11,413 nucleotides of DNA from Saccoglossus kowalevskii (GCF_000003605.2 NW_003114461.1:2300-13712), one strand, 5' to 3'; shown: positions 1 through 8,870, counted from the stretch's first letter. Notes: generated from the sequence alone by a model not told the origin. Numbers and translations: made by a program.

Positions 1-108
1 TCAGTGATTAGCTGAAAGTCAGCTGATTGCTCAAGGTGCAGTATCCCCTGATTATTATTTTCTGTGATTTTGGTACTGACATTGGTAGATTCATTCGGTA
101 TACATGTA
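1..108. other. Left flank, no gene seen
   Basis: AT-rich sequence with no open frame or recognisable RNA. It ends in a TACATGTA string whose last TA (107-108) would be the target-site duplication of the element that follows. Confidence 0.5.
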
Positions 109-1545
109 CAGTAGAACGTTGAATATCCGTACTTACTTAATTTACAGGCTCACGTACACACAAATTCTAACGCACTTGACTGTAATGAAATCAAGCAATA
201 GTACATGTAGAGTACGTCATTATAACATTTTTATTTAATCAGTAACACATTGTAATAAAAATGTTGCACGCTGGAATGTTAAAAAATGTTTCAAAATGTC
301 CGTAAAATGTAGCGATAATAAAGTTCTTTTGCTTCTTTCTTGGGAAAATAAAGTCCCGGAACAAAGTGAAGACGAATTTCTCTAAACGATCGTCATTGGC
401 TGTTTTCATTATCTTTCGTTTCAGTCCTATACTTGAAGCCATTTTACTGGAAAAATCCAGCAGCTTTTTTTTTGCCTTGATATCGGATATCGTCGATTTA
501 GCAACACATTACTCGGTAGATAGATTGCTTGCCGTTTCGCCACGTTCTAGTCGATTTATAAATCAAGCACACATCGTTTGCGTTTCACTGGGGGGTAGCC
601 ATGCCAACACTAGATAAAAGACGCTGATAAAGTAAACAGGTGAAAGGTCGCTGTGTATAGATCGGCTCAATGTTACCAGATTGCTCATGGATTTTTGAAT
701 GGTAAACTGCTACAAGATGTCCCGATTTTATTGGATTCAGCAAAGTTTTTAACACCTAGAACGATTGACATAATAATTTGTTGTAAAAATCCTGGTTGGC
801 TACTGTGATCACCAGACGTAAACACTTTGACGCTGAGAACCATCAAACGGCCCGCCGACTGTGGTCATTGGTTGCCGTTGTCTGCTGATAAACCATCAAA
901 GAGGCACACCAAGGTTTTGTCATTTCGTCACTCTTTTTCACTGCACTATTAAACTGGCGTCGCTTCTGTGGCAAGACATCCCAGAAGTTATTTTCTTTCT
1001 TTTTTTATTCCGAAAAGGATGTTACTTCTGATACTAGACATTAAATTTAAAAATTGGAAAAAACATGGGATCGGCTCATGGCCGCGTTTCTTTGACGGCA
1101 GTGGAACCCCGTTCAATTTTCCGAGCTGCGGTGACTTACAACTTGGTAAAGTTAAGGATCTGACTGTAAACAGTGGAGAAGACATTTGATGAAGTTTGTG
1201 TTTTTAGGAATTTTTTTATTTTACAGTGGAACACTGGCGTTGCATAATAGGCTTGTCTGAATTTAGGAAATTATTGGATACTGTAATTCGTGTCATTGTT
1301 TGCGCAGACACTGTAAACAATGAACGTACACGTGAAAGACGTCGGATTACATGTTGACAATAGCTTTATTGAAAGTGTTGCACCAGGAAATCACACAAGA
1401 CGACTGTAGTATTTATTGTTCACAGTTGACTTTTGTATTATACGGAACACAGCCAGACCTGCATACAAACTTTGGGGGGACACACAGTAGGTTCGGATAA
1501 CCGAACATTTCGGATAATCGACGTCCGGATAATCAACGTCTACTG
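109..1545. mobile_element. Putative non-autonomous pogo/Tigger-like (Tc1/mariner superfamily) DNA transposon
   Basis: The left end (109 onward) begins CAGTAGAACGTTGAATATCC. The reverse complement of the right end (1545 backward) begins CAGTAGACGTTGATTATCCG. These agree at about 22 of the first 25 positions with one single-base gap. A TA dinucleotide flanks both ends (107-108 and 1546-1547), as expected for Tc1/mariner/pogo insertion. CAGTRGA followed by GATTATCCGGAC-type repeats is the known style of pogo/Tigger termini. The 1,437 bp between the ends holds no recognisable DDE/D transposase or CENP-B-like DNA-binding domain; only short open frames such as 366-617 (+), 968-1189 (+) and 239-442 (-) are present. 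It would therefore be non-autonomous or internally replaced. The alternative is two unrelated copies of the same terminal repeat that happen to lie in inverted orientation. The right end lies 240 bp upstream of the zinc-finger start codon, so the element may contribute promoter or 5' UTR sequence. Confidence 0.5.
1485..1545 (-). repeat. Right terminal repeat block with three GGATAA(T) units
   Basis: This 61 bp block contains CGGATAAC, CGGATAAT and CGGATAAT within 50 bp. It begins with CAGTAG and ends with CTACTG, so the block is itself bounded by short inverted repeats. Read on the minus strand it gives the classic pogo/Tigger terminal pattern of repeated GATTATCCG units. It could be the right TIR of the 109-1545 element or a very short stand-alone derivative. 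Confidence 0.6.
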
Positions 1546-1785
1546 TACTGTGAATTGTGCAAATTTGAATGGAATAAACTTAGCGATTGGAAAGAATGGT
1601 TATTAATGTATCCCCAGGTGCTATAGAAATTTTTATTTTACAATTTAAGGTAATTCCTACCCTAAGTTATGTGTGAAGTGCACATGTCAGAATAAAATAT
1701 CATGAGTGAATCCTAACTTCAAACAAAAGTATCAGCATTGATTACACAAGTTTTAAATATTATTTCATCCCAGCAGATTAACAAG
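1546..1785 (+). other. 5' flank / probable 5' UTR of the zinc-finger gene
   Basis: There is no coding potential here. An in-frame TAA at 1714-1716 precedes the chosen ATG (1786), with no intervening in-frame ATG, so 1786 is the first start in this exon. The sequence TTTCATCCCAG|CAG at 1765-1776 resembles a 3' splice site, and AAG|GTAATT at 1647-1655 resembles a donor. The coding exon may therefore be preceded by a small 5' UTR intron (1650-1773), or be spliced from an exon further upstream. No clear TATA or initiator was recognised. Confidence 0.35.
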
Positions 1786-4700
1786 ATGGCTTATATTGAG
1801 GATGACTTGGAGAGACTACATACAAAACTACGCATTAAAGAGATTCTTTTTTGCAAGGTATGGTTTGGATATTTTCTTTACTTGTATCAGATTTCCACAG
1901 CTCAAAGTTTTATAGTTTCTGCTTTCATATCAAGATGTTTGAAGAGCTGCACTATTTTGTTTTCCATGCTTGCATTGCATCGTTGCCGTTGTGGAATTTT
2001 TAATGATTTTTTTTTTTACATTTTCACTTTTCACCTCAGGCGCATGAGCTTTCACAACTGCTGGAATGCAGTGTATTTGTGAAAGTGGTTGAACCAAGCT
2101 CTGCAGCTGAATACTATGGCACTAGGGATCTAAAATTGCTGTATCAGAACAGTGGATTGAAATATCACCATGGAGATGTTGAAGTGCAGATCCCAAGAAA
2201 TGTTGCTCCGAATCAGTGCGAAGAGAGACTTGACGAATTTAGCTCAGAGAGCACTCCTCAGCGGACAAAGTGTTTTGTAGAAGGAGACAATATTCAGACT
2301 GAGCACGAGAATGAGTTTTGTAATGATAATCAAACTGTCAGCAGTGATGATGATGGTGATGATGCCTTCGAAATTTTAGAAAGTGATGAACAAGTTACAG
2401 CTCAGGAGAAAAAAAATGAAAGACACACTGATGATATGGTGTCATGTACAGAGAAGGCTGTTGATGCTACCTCAGAGGGTAGTCATGATGATGGTGCTGA
2501 CAGAAATCGTATTGGTGCTTTTGTCGAAGAAACCATTGATATGTTGCAGGCAGAAGATGGGGGAGATAGTCAGAATGTAGCTGTAAAGATTGAAGATAAG
2601 GTTGTTTTTGAGAATACACGTGATGAGGGAATGGGACTTGTGAAAGAAGAAAATCCAGATCAAGAAGCTGTGTCTGAGTCTGTTAGCGATAGTGTAACAA
2701 ATACGCAAAGTAATTTTGATGATGGTGATGTTGCTTTCTTGAATAACAAGAATAAGAAGTCTGTTACAGGTGGTGGGAGTACCAGCATCAGTAGTAGAAC
2801 ACGTTCAAAAATTACTTATAACTGCGAGGACTGTAACTCAAGTTTTACCACTTCAAGACACCTTTCAGCACACCTCAAGCGAGCTCACAATTCTAAAGAA
2901 TATTCCTGCACAGACTGCAATCGAAAATTAAAATGCAAGAACGCATATATTCGTCATATGAAAAATGCACACAGTAAAACGCAGAGCCTATTCTCTTGTT
3001 CATTTTGTCAGAAGACCTTCATGTTTAAGTCTATTTTGAATGCTCATGAAAAGTGTCACACAAAACCTTTCCTATGTGATATATGTGGGAAGAGTTTTTC
3101 CTCTCGTAATAATTTGAAAACTCATAAAATTTCTAATCTGAATTGTGGTGGTTCTGATGAGTTGCCAACCAAGTGCAGCATATGTGAAGTACAGTTTCAG
3201 TCTGTTATTAGTCTTCAAAGTCATATACGAAGCGATCATGGAGGTAACCGGTTCCAGTGTAAAACCTGTGGGAAAGGATTTCGTTACAAGAGTAATCTGG
3301 TGAGCCATCTTTTAGTCCATTCAGGTGAGAAACCCTATAAATGTGACTTTTGTGATAACACGTATCAGAGTCTGACTCATTGCAAGAATCATGCTATCAA
3401 ACACCATGGACAACCTGGGACAATCGCCAAACCATCGGGCAAACGAAAGAAGCCTCAAACTCACAAGTGTGATGTGTGTAATAGAGGTTTCTGTACTAAA
3501 TCAAACCTGGAAGTTCACAAAAAGACCCACCTTGAAAAGTTGCCATACACCTGTGACATCTGTAAACGAGGCTTCCTACTGCTGCGTAATTTGAATGAAC
3601 ACATGATATCACACGGCAAGGGTGCTGGATGTCAGTGCGATGTCTGTGGGTTATTTTTCAGGAACAGTGCAGCGTTGGGTACTCACAAGCGTACCCACAC
3701 CACTGACGATCCGACATCTTCTATGTTTGATGACAGAGGAAGCACAGTTCATTTGGATGAACGTTTTAAGTGTAATATCTGCGACAAGGTTTTCCGTCTT
3801 AAATGTGGTGTGAAGAATCACCTACTAGTTCACTCTGGCGATAAACCATATAAATGCTCATTCTGTGATAAAGCATACCAGAGTTACACTAACTGTCATC
3901 AGCATGAAATAAGATACCATGGAAAGCCTGGCGTGATTCCCAATAACAATGAGAGGAAAAAATTGTCAAAAACTCACACATGTGACGAGTGCGATAGGGG
4001 TTTCTGTAGTGAGGCTAATCTTGAACTCCACAAAAAATCGCACCTTGAACAGTTGCCTTTCTCGTGTCACATCTGCAAACGTGGTTTTATTCTGCAGCAT
4101 AACTTGAATGAACACATGAAAAAGCATGATGAGAAAAGTCAAATTCAGTGCGATACATGTGGGAAGTTATTTATTAATTTCTCTGCGCTCATTGCTCACC
4201 AGTTAACCCACAAAGGTAATGAGCCACAGAAGTGTGAACTATGTGCCAAAGAGTTTAGTTCTCTGAATGCATTGAAGATTCATACAGCAGTAATCCATAC
4301 CAACGTAGGTATTAAACCCCCTAGACGTAAACCTGTGAGAAAACCTAAACTTGACGCTGATGGTAACGTGATACAAAAGAAAGTTCCAATCCTACTGAAA
4401 TGTGAGCTCTGTACCAAGTCCTTCAAGACTGAGACCCAGATGGGTATCCACCTGGCTAGGCATAAAGGACTTCTTCCATTTGAGTGTGGTGAATGTGGAA
4501 AATCCTTCAAGTATGTCAATGGGTTGAAAGTTCACAAATTGAAACATACTGGCGAAAAGCCATACAAATGTGAGGAGTGTGGTGCAGCTTATCAAGGTAT
4601 GACACACTTGAAACTCCACAAAAAGAAGTTTCATGGGGTCGACTCCAAAGGTTCCGTAATTACAAAAGTGCGGAAGAAAATGCCTAAGGATTACAAGTGT

Positions 4701-5333
4701 GATTTGTGCGGAAAGGCTTACTCCACAGTGCAAAGTTTAGAAAAGCATCAACTGTGGCACAGTGGCAACTTTCCTTTCTCTTGCCAGGAGTGTGGAAGGG
4801 GATTTCTCCTGGAATACAATTACAAGGAACACTTGAAAATACATCGAGGTGAACTGAATCAAAAATGTTCTAAATGTGATAAAGCTTTCTGTAACTTCAG
4901 TGCACTGGAAGCTCACACCCGTTCGGCTCACGAAGAGAAGAGCACGTACTTCTGTGAGCACTGTGGGAAAACATTCCATCAACTCACCAGATTAAAATTG
5001 CATATTACTTTTGCACATACTAAAAACAAAGAGATAAAATTGTTGCGATTAGCAACTGCGAAGGCCAGAAAAGCCCAAAGAATTGCAGAGGGCCACATCA
5101 TCACAAAACCCAAAACTAAAAGGGTACGAAAACCTAAAAAGTCTCCTAAAAAAAATAAAGTTGATGTAATAACAGAAGTTGAATCTTGGGTTGTTGCAGA
5201 AGATAATCCTGACATCGAGTGTGCGGTGCAAGAAATACAGGAGATAGTTACTGTACCCACCACAACTGAGATAGTGTTGGCAACATCCAATATTGAGACT
5301 TGTTTAGTTCCGGAAACAACTGTGCAAATATAA
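1786..5333 (+). CDS. C2H2 zinc-finger protein, 23 fingers; join(1786..1857,2040..5333)
   Basis: Predicted 1,121-residue nuclear DNA-binding protein, probably a sequence-specific transcription regulator. Exon 1 encodes 24 residues, with ATG in good context (AAG before, G at +4), and ends in phase 0 at CAAG|GTATGG. Exon 2 resumes in phase 0 after TTTTCACCTCAG. The long open frame has no in-frame ATG until 2436, so the upstream exon is needed. Residues about 1-280 are acidic and low-complexity, with two SUMO-type sites (VKIE and VKEE) and no KRAB, SCAN, BTB or ZAD domain recognised. The finger array runs 2817-5018 in genomic coordinates and fits CX2CX12HX3-4H, except finger 4, which ends HX6C. 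Canonical linkers (SGEKP, TGEKP) follow fingers 6 and 18, with SGDKP after 11. Fingers 6-10, 11-15 and 18-22 are three copies of one module. The tail after 5018 is strongly basic (KRVRKPKK-like, a likely nuclear localisation signal) and ends in an acidic/threonine-rich stretch. Target and orthology are unknown; I assign no gene symbol. Confidence 0.9.
1858..2039 (+). other. Intron 1 of the zinc-finger gene (182 bp)
   Basis: The donor is AAG|GTATGG at 1855-1863. The acceptor is a long pyrimidine-rich tract ending CACCTCAG at 2039. Both flanking exons are in phase 0, and removal joins two open frames without a stop. Without splicing, the exon 1 frame hits TGA at 2080-2082. The length of 182 is not a multiple of three, so retention would truncate the protein. 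Confidence 0.8.
2340..2810 (+). other. Acidic N-terminal region with two SUMO consensus sites
   Basis: This part of the protein is rich in Asp, Glu and Ser, including an SSDDDGDDAFEILESDE run. It carries two psi-K-x-E motifs, VKIE (encoded near 2583-2594) and VKEE (near 2640-2651). Such motifs are typical SUMO acceptors in repressor zinc-finger proteins. An acidic disordered region could also act as an activation or cofactor-binding surface. It is seen as composition only; no folded domain is recognised. Confidence 0.55.
3252..3698 (+). repeat. Five-finger module, copy A (fingers 6-10)
   Basis: 149 residues: finger with HSGEKP linker, a YQS-type finger followed by an 18-residue basic linker beginning GQPG, an RGFC-type finger ending HLEKLP, a CKRGF finger, and a short fifth finger. 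I count about 82 of 149 identical residues to copy B in an ungapped alignment. Confidence 0.85.
3765..4211 (+). repeat. Five-finger module, copy B (fingers 11-15)
   Basis: Exactly the same length as copy A (149 residues, 447 nt) and the same order of finger types and linkers: HSGDKP, a GKPG-type basic linker, HLEQLP, CKRGF and a short fifth finger. No indel separates A and B, pointing to a tandem duplication inside the exon. Confidence 0.85.
4479..4931 (+). repeat. Five-finger module, copy C (fingers 18-22)
   Basis: 151 residues in the same finger order, with HTGEKP after the first finger, a YQG-type second finger, and a 19-residue basic linker. It differs from A and B by one extra residue in that linker and one in the last finger. 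It is more diverged than A is from B, and fingers 16 and 17 separate it from copy B. Confidence 0.75.
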
Positions 5334-5365
5334 AAAATGAGTGTAAAACAACCTTTATTGACAGA

Positions 5366-5371
5366 AATAAA
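5366..5371 (+). terminator. Proximal polyadenylation signal AATAAA
   Basis: First AATAAA after the stop codon, 33 bp downstream. It is followed by TTGCTTCTG and a TTTTGTTGTTTTTCTGT stretch (5420-5437), a plausible U/GU-rich downstream element. Confidence 0.4.
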
Positions 5372-6044
5372 ATCCAGCTCATTAAAAATTGCTTCTGAAA
5401 GTAAGGTAAAGTTGGCCTTATTTTGTTGTTTTTCTGTCATTCTAGAAAGCGTTTCGGATTTTAGCTGGAAACTAACGTGGGTGCTTATTTAAATATTTTT
5501 ACATAACTGATGAGTTTATCAAAATATTCATAATTGATAGTATGATTATGTTGTTCCAACTTAATGAAACGTTTACATTATTATTTTTATTATTTTGGCT
5601 TGCTATGAACACAATTCAGAAGTTACCATAGTCGTGTCTGATTCTGATTTATTTTGCTATGTTGAGATTAAGCAATTTCTTGTTCAGACAACCATAAAAC
5701 AGATGCCCACCAAACCTAAAAAGTCTGTGATGTTGAACTCTGTAAACATGAGTAATCCTTTTATATAATGATGATGATGATGTGCTTCACAATTCAGTTT
5801 TAGTGTAATGTATCTCCTATTTTGACTGGTTGACTAATTTCTGATACCTACATGTATGATATGGATTTCCATGCCATTTGGTTCTCGCTGACAAATGTTA
5901 GTAATGTTACTTTGAGTTGACTTCTACTTTATTCATTTTATAGTCTGGAAAGCAAGTAAGACTTTGTGAAATGTCAATACATATTGATATATGTAATTAT
6001 TATTCCTAATGGACATACAAGCATATCAATACTTTTACTTTGAT

Positions 6045-6250
6045 TACTGTAAAATATTTAATTTTCGCTTGAAACCAGTTTTCGCTATTTTCGCTGAAGG
6101 AATGATTCGGTGAAAATTAAATCCAGCGAATATACTGTTTTTTTTCCTATATTTTACATTCAAAATCAGTGAAAATAAAATCCACAAAAAACACCCAAAA
6201 AGTCTTTGCAGTGAAAATTAATTCCAGCTAAAATAAAGTATTTCACAGTA
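6045..6250. mobile_element. TA-flanked MITE (TACTGTAAA / ATTTTCGC type)
   Basis: The left end after TA reads CTGTAAAATATTTAATTTTC. The reverse complement of the right end reads CTGTGAAATACTTTATTTTA. The two agree at about 22 of the first 27 positions, and TA occurs at both outer edges (6045-6046 and 6249-6250), consistent with Tc1/mariner-type insertion. The interior repeats TTTTCGC and its complement GTGAAAAT several times. It has no coding capacity. Repeats of this look are frequent in marine invertebrate genomes. It sits in the probable 3' UTR, and transcribed copies could fold into a long imperfect hairpin. Confidence 0.65.
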
Positions 6251-6696
6251 ATAAGTTTGTGTTCATGGATGTGATTTGAATACTAATCACCTGTTCCATG
6301 ACACTTGAGTATTGTAGAATGAAGAATCTTTCTTTTTCTTTTTACATGTACATGTACATAGTTTTGATCTAGAATTTAGGTACTTGGGGAAAAATTACTC
6401 TTTACATAATGTATTTCACTATAGGTATTTACTGCATAGTCTTTTTGTTTCACAGATACAGAAATGGTATTTGTGGGAATCCAATGTTCTATTAATAAAC
6501 AAATTCCTGGTTTAATGTTTTTGTTCTACAAGAAGCACATATAAACCCAAAATCATATTTGTTGTATGTTGATTCATTAAAATATTATTTTGACCATAAA
6601 AAATCTCTGTAATTTACGAAGCATATGTTACTACTACATTTAATAGAGCAAATGTTGTACAATGTTGTAAACTGTTAATACTATTGATTCTGTATT

Positions 6697-6702
6697 AATA
6701 AA
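6697..6702 (+). terminator. Distal polyadenylation signal AATAAA
   Basis: Lies within ATTAATAAAATAATTG and is followed about 18 bp later by CTATTGTGTATT, a possible GU-rich downstream element. It is a candidate end for a long 3' UTR of about 1.4 kb. Another AATAAA lies at 6494-6499. Confidence 0.35.
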
Positions 6703-6720
6703 ATAATTGACAACCATCTA

Positions 6721-8264
6721 TTGTGTATTAACTTGTTACTCGAAGACTCAAACCACATAATGGTTGTCTTTTGTAGGTAGTGTGTCTGTTCCACTGATAT
6801 CTCAAGATATTGATGAAACTTGGTGAATATAAGTTCTGGGATAAACCACTGTACTAATCAGTTTTGTTTTGAAATCTGCGTATTAATTATCTAATTTGCA
6901 TAACATTTCCTTTTTTTTTCCCTGATCCTTTTTTGTTTATATTTCGTTATGCATCATGGGAATGGAGAGGTACCCGATATGCATGTACTGCATACTGAAT
7001 GGGCAAAATGCATTAATCTCGGGGATCAGCTCTCAAAATGTGTGTTTTTAAGTTGATATTTCATTCAAGCTGTAATATCTGAAGTACTGAACTGCAATTT
7101 GAAATGTGTAACCACTGCTATCAGGAAGGCATCAGACAAGATATGGCTAGCATATCAAATGACATCCTCATTACTATGCATAATTCTGATTCTAGAGAAG
7201 ATGCAGATAGACAAGTGCGACCAAAGGTATTGACAAAAGATGTGCCTAACATAGATATTATATATAATCATGCAGGGGTTTTCACTGCAATTCAGCGGCA
7301 CCACCAAGTGGAGAGATGGGGTTCTCCCTACCAGGGTGGGGAATTTTTGATAATTCTAAGTTAAAATGGAGCATTCTATGGCTTCCTTGGGGCCAAAATT
7401 AGTATCAGACAGGCCACATGTGATCCCTGGTCATTCAGAATTTTATGGTTGCCAGAGGATCTGCTCTCCAGGGCAAGGGGGCACATGGCCATGGCATGAG
7501 GGCGCTTTGCCCCTGCTCCCTTGTTTAAAAAATCCCTGATCATGTGACCTCATTCATATGCATAACTAATATCAAGTAATACTATAATTCAAGCACTGGA
7601 CAAGAGATATGATTAACGTATGACCTCCATAATGTAGGCTAAGCCAAATTCAAATGTTGCACGACTGAGTATGTTACTGAACAAATACGCAATGCATTAT
7701 GGGAGAGAATTATTTTATATAATTGAAAACCATTATCATCGTGGAAACTAATTGCAATTGAATGTAAATTTTTTGAAATGTTTTAACAATATTGCAATTT
7801 GTATATTAGAGTACAAGCTAAAATATAAAAATACTAAAATGTTTGATCTAATAGACAACTCACAGGTTTCAATATCATGTCACTATTTTGTGCCAAGTAA
7901 AAATAAAATCTGCTGTATCAGGCATGTAATAATCCCTAAAATCATTGCACCATTAGATGCTGTCTATGAACGCACGATTTTGAAAAATCCACGAATAATA
8001 GACTAGTGAAGTGGTCTGAAGTGTTGTGGGTGGACATTATGTAGGGGACAGTCAGCGGTCAGTGATGACACAGAATTCTGTGCCGAAGATGTAGTAATCA
8101 TATTGCGAATCACCAGACCATTCTTGAGTGTAATCTTAATAACTTTATTCTATGTTACAGATATACATACAAGCTGGTAATGTAATCTGAAAATATTGAC
8201 CATCTAAAATTTCAGCCAGTCAATCCAAAACAAATATTTTCACATTATGAAGTGAAATTTCATA
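6721..8264. other. Intergenic, decayed repeat sequence, no gene recognised
   Basis: The open frames at 7104-7364 and 7752-8006 (+) lack resemblance to any family I know; the second begins at a TTG. The stretch is enriched in ATGCATAA-like and ATTTGCAT words (near 6894, 7172, 7556) and in a CATNATGGGA word (near 6951 and 7693). DNA around 7130-7180 and 7545-7640 shares GACAAGA-TATG and TGACNTC motifs. This suggests degenerate copies of interspersed repeats. Confidence 0.4.
7470..7522. repeat. GC-rich inverted repeat (hairpin)
   Basis: AGGGCAAGGGGGCA at 7470-7483 pairs imperfectly with TGCCCCTGCTCCCTT at 7508-7522. The 24 bp loop holds the palindrome CATGGCCATG. It stands out from the AT-rich surroundings and may be part of an older repeat spanning about 7300-7550. 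Confidence 0.45.
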
Positions 8265-8429
8265 TTAAAGCGGGGGAGTCGTCAGCTGTGCATGCGTCAG
8301 ATGGCCATAGCGTGTCATTGTTTACAAACAAGTGTCTACCCATGAGCCTTTGCATTTTTAGCATGTTTTCTTATCGTCGCTTGGGACTCAATTCCCCCGC
8401 GTGCATAGATGAAAACCCTCCCGCTTTAA
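8265..8429. mobile_element. piggyBac-like MITE with TTAA target duplications
   Basis: TTAA at 8265-8268 and TTAA at 8426-8429 bracket a 157 bp element. The left end reads AGCGGGGGAGTCGTCAGC and the reverse complement of the right end reads AGCGGGAGGGTTTTCATC. Over 28 bp without gaps the two ends match at 21 positions, the inner part being TGCATGCG against TGCACGCG. TTAA duplication with TIRs is the hallmark of piggyBac-type elements. The interior is too small for a transposase, so it would be mobilised in trans. The open frame at 8252-8443 (+) just reads through it and is not taken as a gene. Confidence 0.6.
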
Positions 8430-8504
8430 ATCATCAGCATTGAGCATTGAGCACATGGGGTATTGACCAATCGCATAAGTGCTTCAAAATGCCATTGCTT
8501 TTTT

Positions 8505-8870
8505 TAATAAAGTGGGTAGGGGTGTGAAGCCCACCTCTCGCAAACCATACTCACTTCTAAACCATTTTTTTTCTATTTATATACCAACTTCTAAGTGTTT
8601 CCAGCGAAAAAAAAAAAAAGCTCACAACTTTCGCAACCTGTGAGCACATCCGGGCGATGCATTTTATTCAGCCTTTTCCGGTATTTGGCTTTGAATATAA
8701 GGACCTGTGAAAAAGTAAATAAATGCTACACACTTCTAAACCAAACCATTGATAAATGACCACCCACTTCTAAACAAAATAACGTGAAATGACACCCCAG
8801 TCGGGCGGCACATACCCGTATTGCACTTCTATGCAAGTAGCCACCCCCCTCCCCCCGGGTCGCAGCTTCT
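8505..8870. repeat. Interspersed repeat with five CACTTCTA-type motifs
   Basis: CACTTCTAAACCA occurs at 8552-8564 and 8731-8743, with variants at 8584-8595 (CCAACTTCTAAG), 8765-8775 and 8824-8835 (CACTTCTATGCA). The right part ends in a C-rich CCCCCCTCCCCCCGGG tract near 8844-8859. On the minus strand this reads as GGTTTAGAAGTGGGT units after a GGGTGGC start. The block looks like a dispersed repeat; I cannot name its family or its exact edges. A run of 13 A lies near 8609-8621. Confidence 0.45.

Larger units (their letters stand above)
2817..5018 (+). other. Array of 23 C2H2 zinc fingers
   Basis: Every finger has the CX2C and His ligands with a 12-residue spacer. Fingers 1-5 lie at 2817-3239, 6-10 at 3252-3698, 11-15 at 3765-4211, 16 and 17 at about 4227-4463, 18-22 at 4479-4931 and 23 at about 4950-5018. 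Finger 2 has Leu in place of the usual core Phe. Finger 4 (3069-3146) lacks the second His and ends HX6C. Long basic linkers follow fingers 7, 12, 16 and 19, and an acidic linker follows finger 10. The array is therefore split into groups rather than forming one continuous helix-wrapping run. Confidence 0.92.
5334..6720 (+). other. Probable 3' UTR and 3' flank of the zinc-finger gene
   Basis: No open frame of note on either strand beyond antisense shadows of the coding exon. AT-rich with several AATAAA signals (5366, 6494, 6697), a short ATG tandem run near 5767 and a TACATG tandem string near 6343-6359. A 206 bp MITE lies at 6045-6250. The extent of the UTR is inferred from the last poly(A) signal, which is followed by T/GT-rich sequence. 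Confidence 0.45.

Noticed and set aside
239-442. Minus-strand open frame of 67 codons with ATG in good context, possible divergent gene
   Set aside because: No consensus splice donor follows, no domain is recognised, and it lies inside the putative transposon. Could still be a first exon if transcripts support it.
4979-5440. Minus-strand open frame of 153 codons
   Set aside because: Antisense of the zinc-finger C-terminus; hydrophobic residues arise from the complement of Lys/Asn-rich codons.
5764-5780. ATG tandem run
   Set aside because: Only a few units; ordinary microsatellite.
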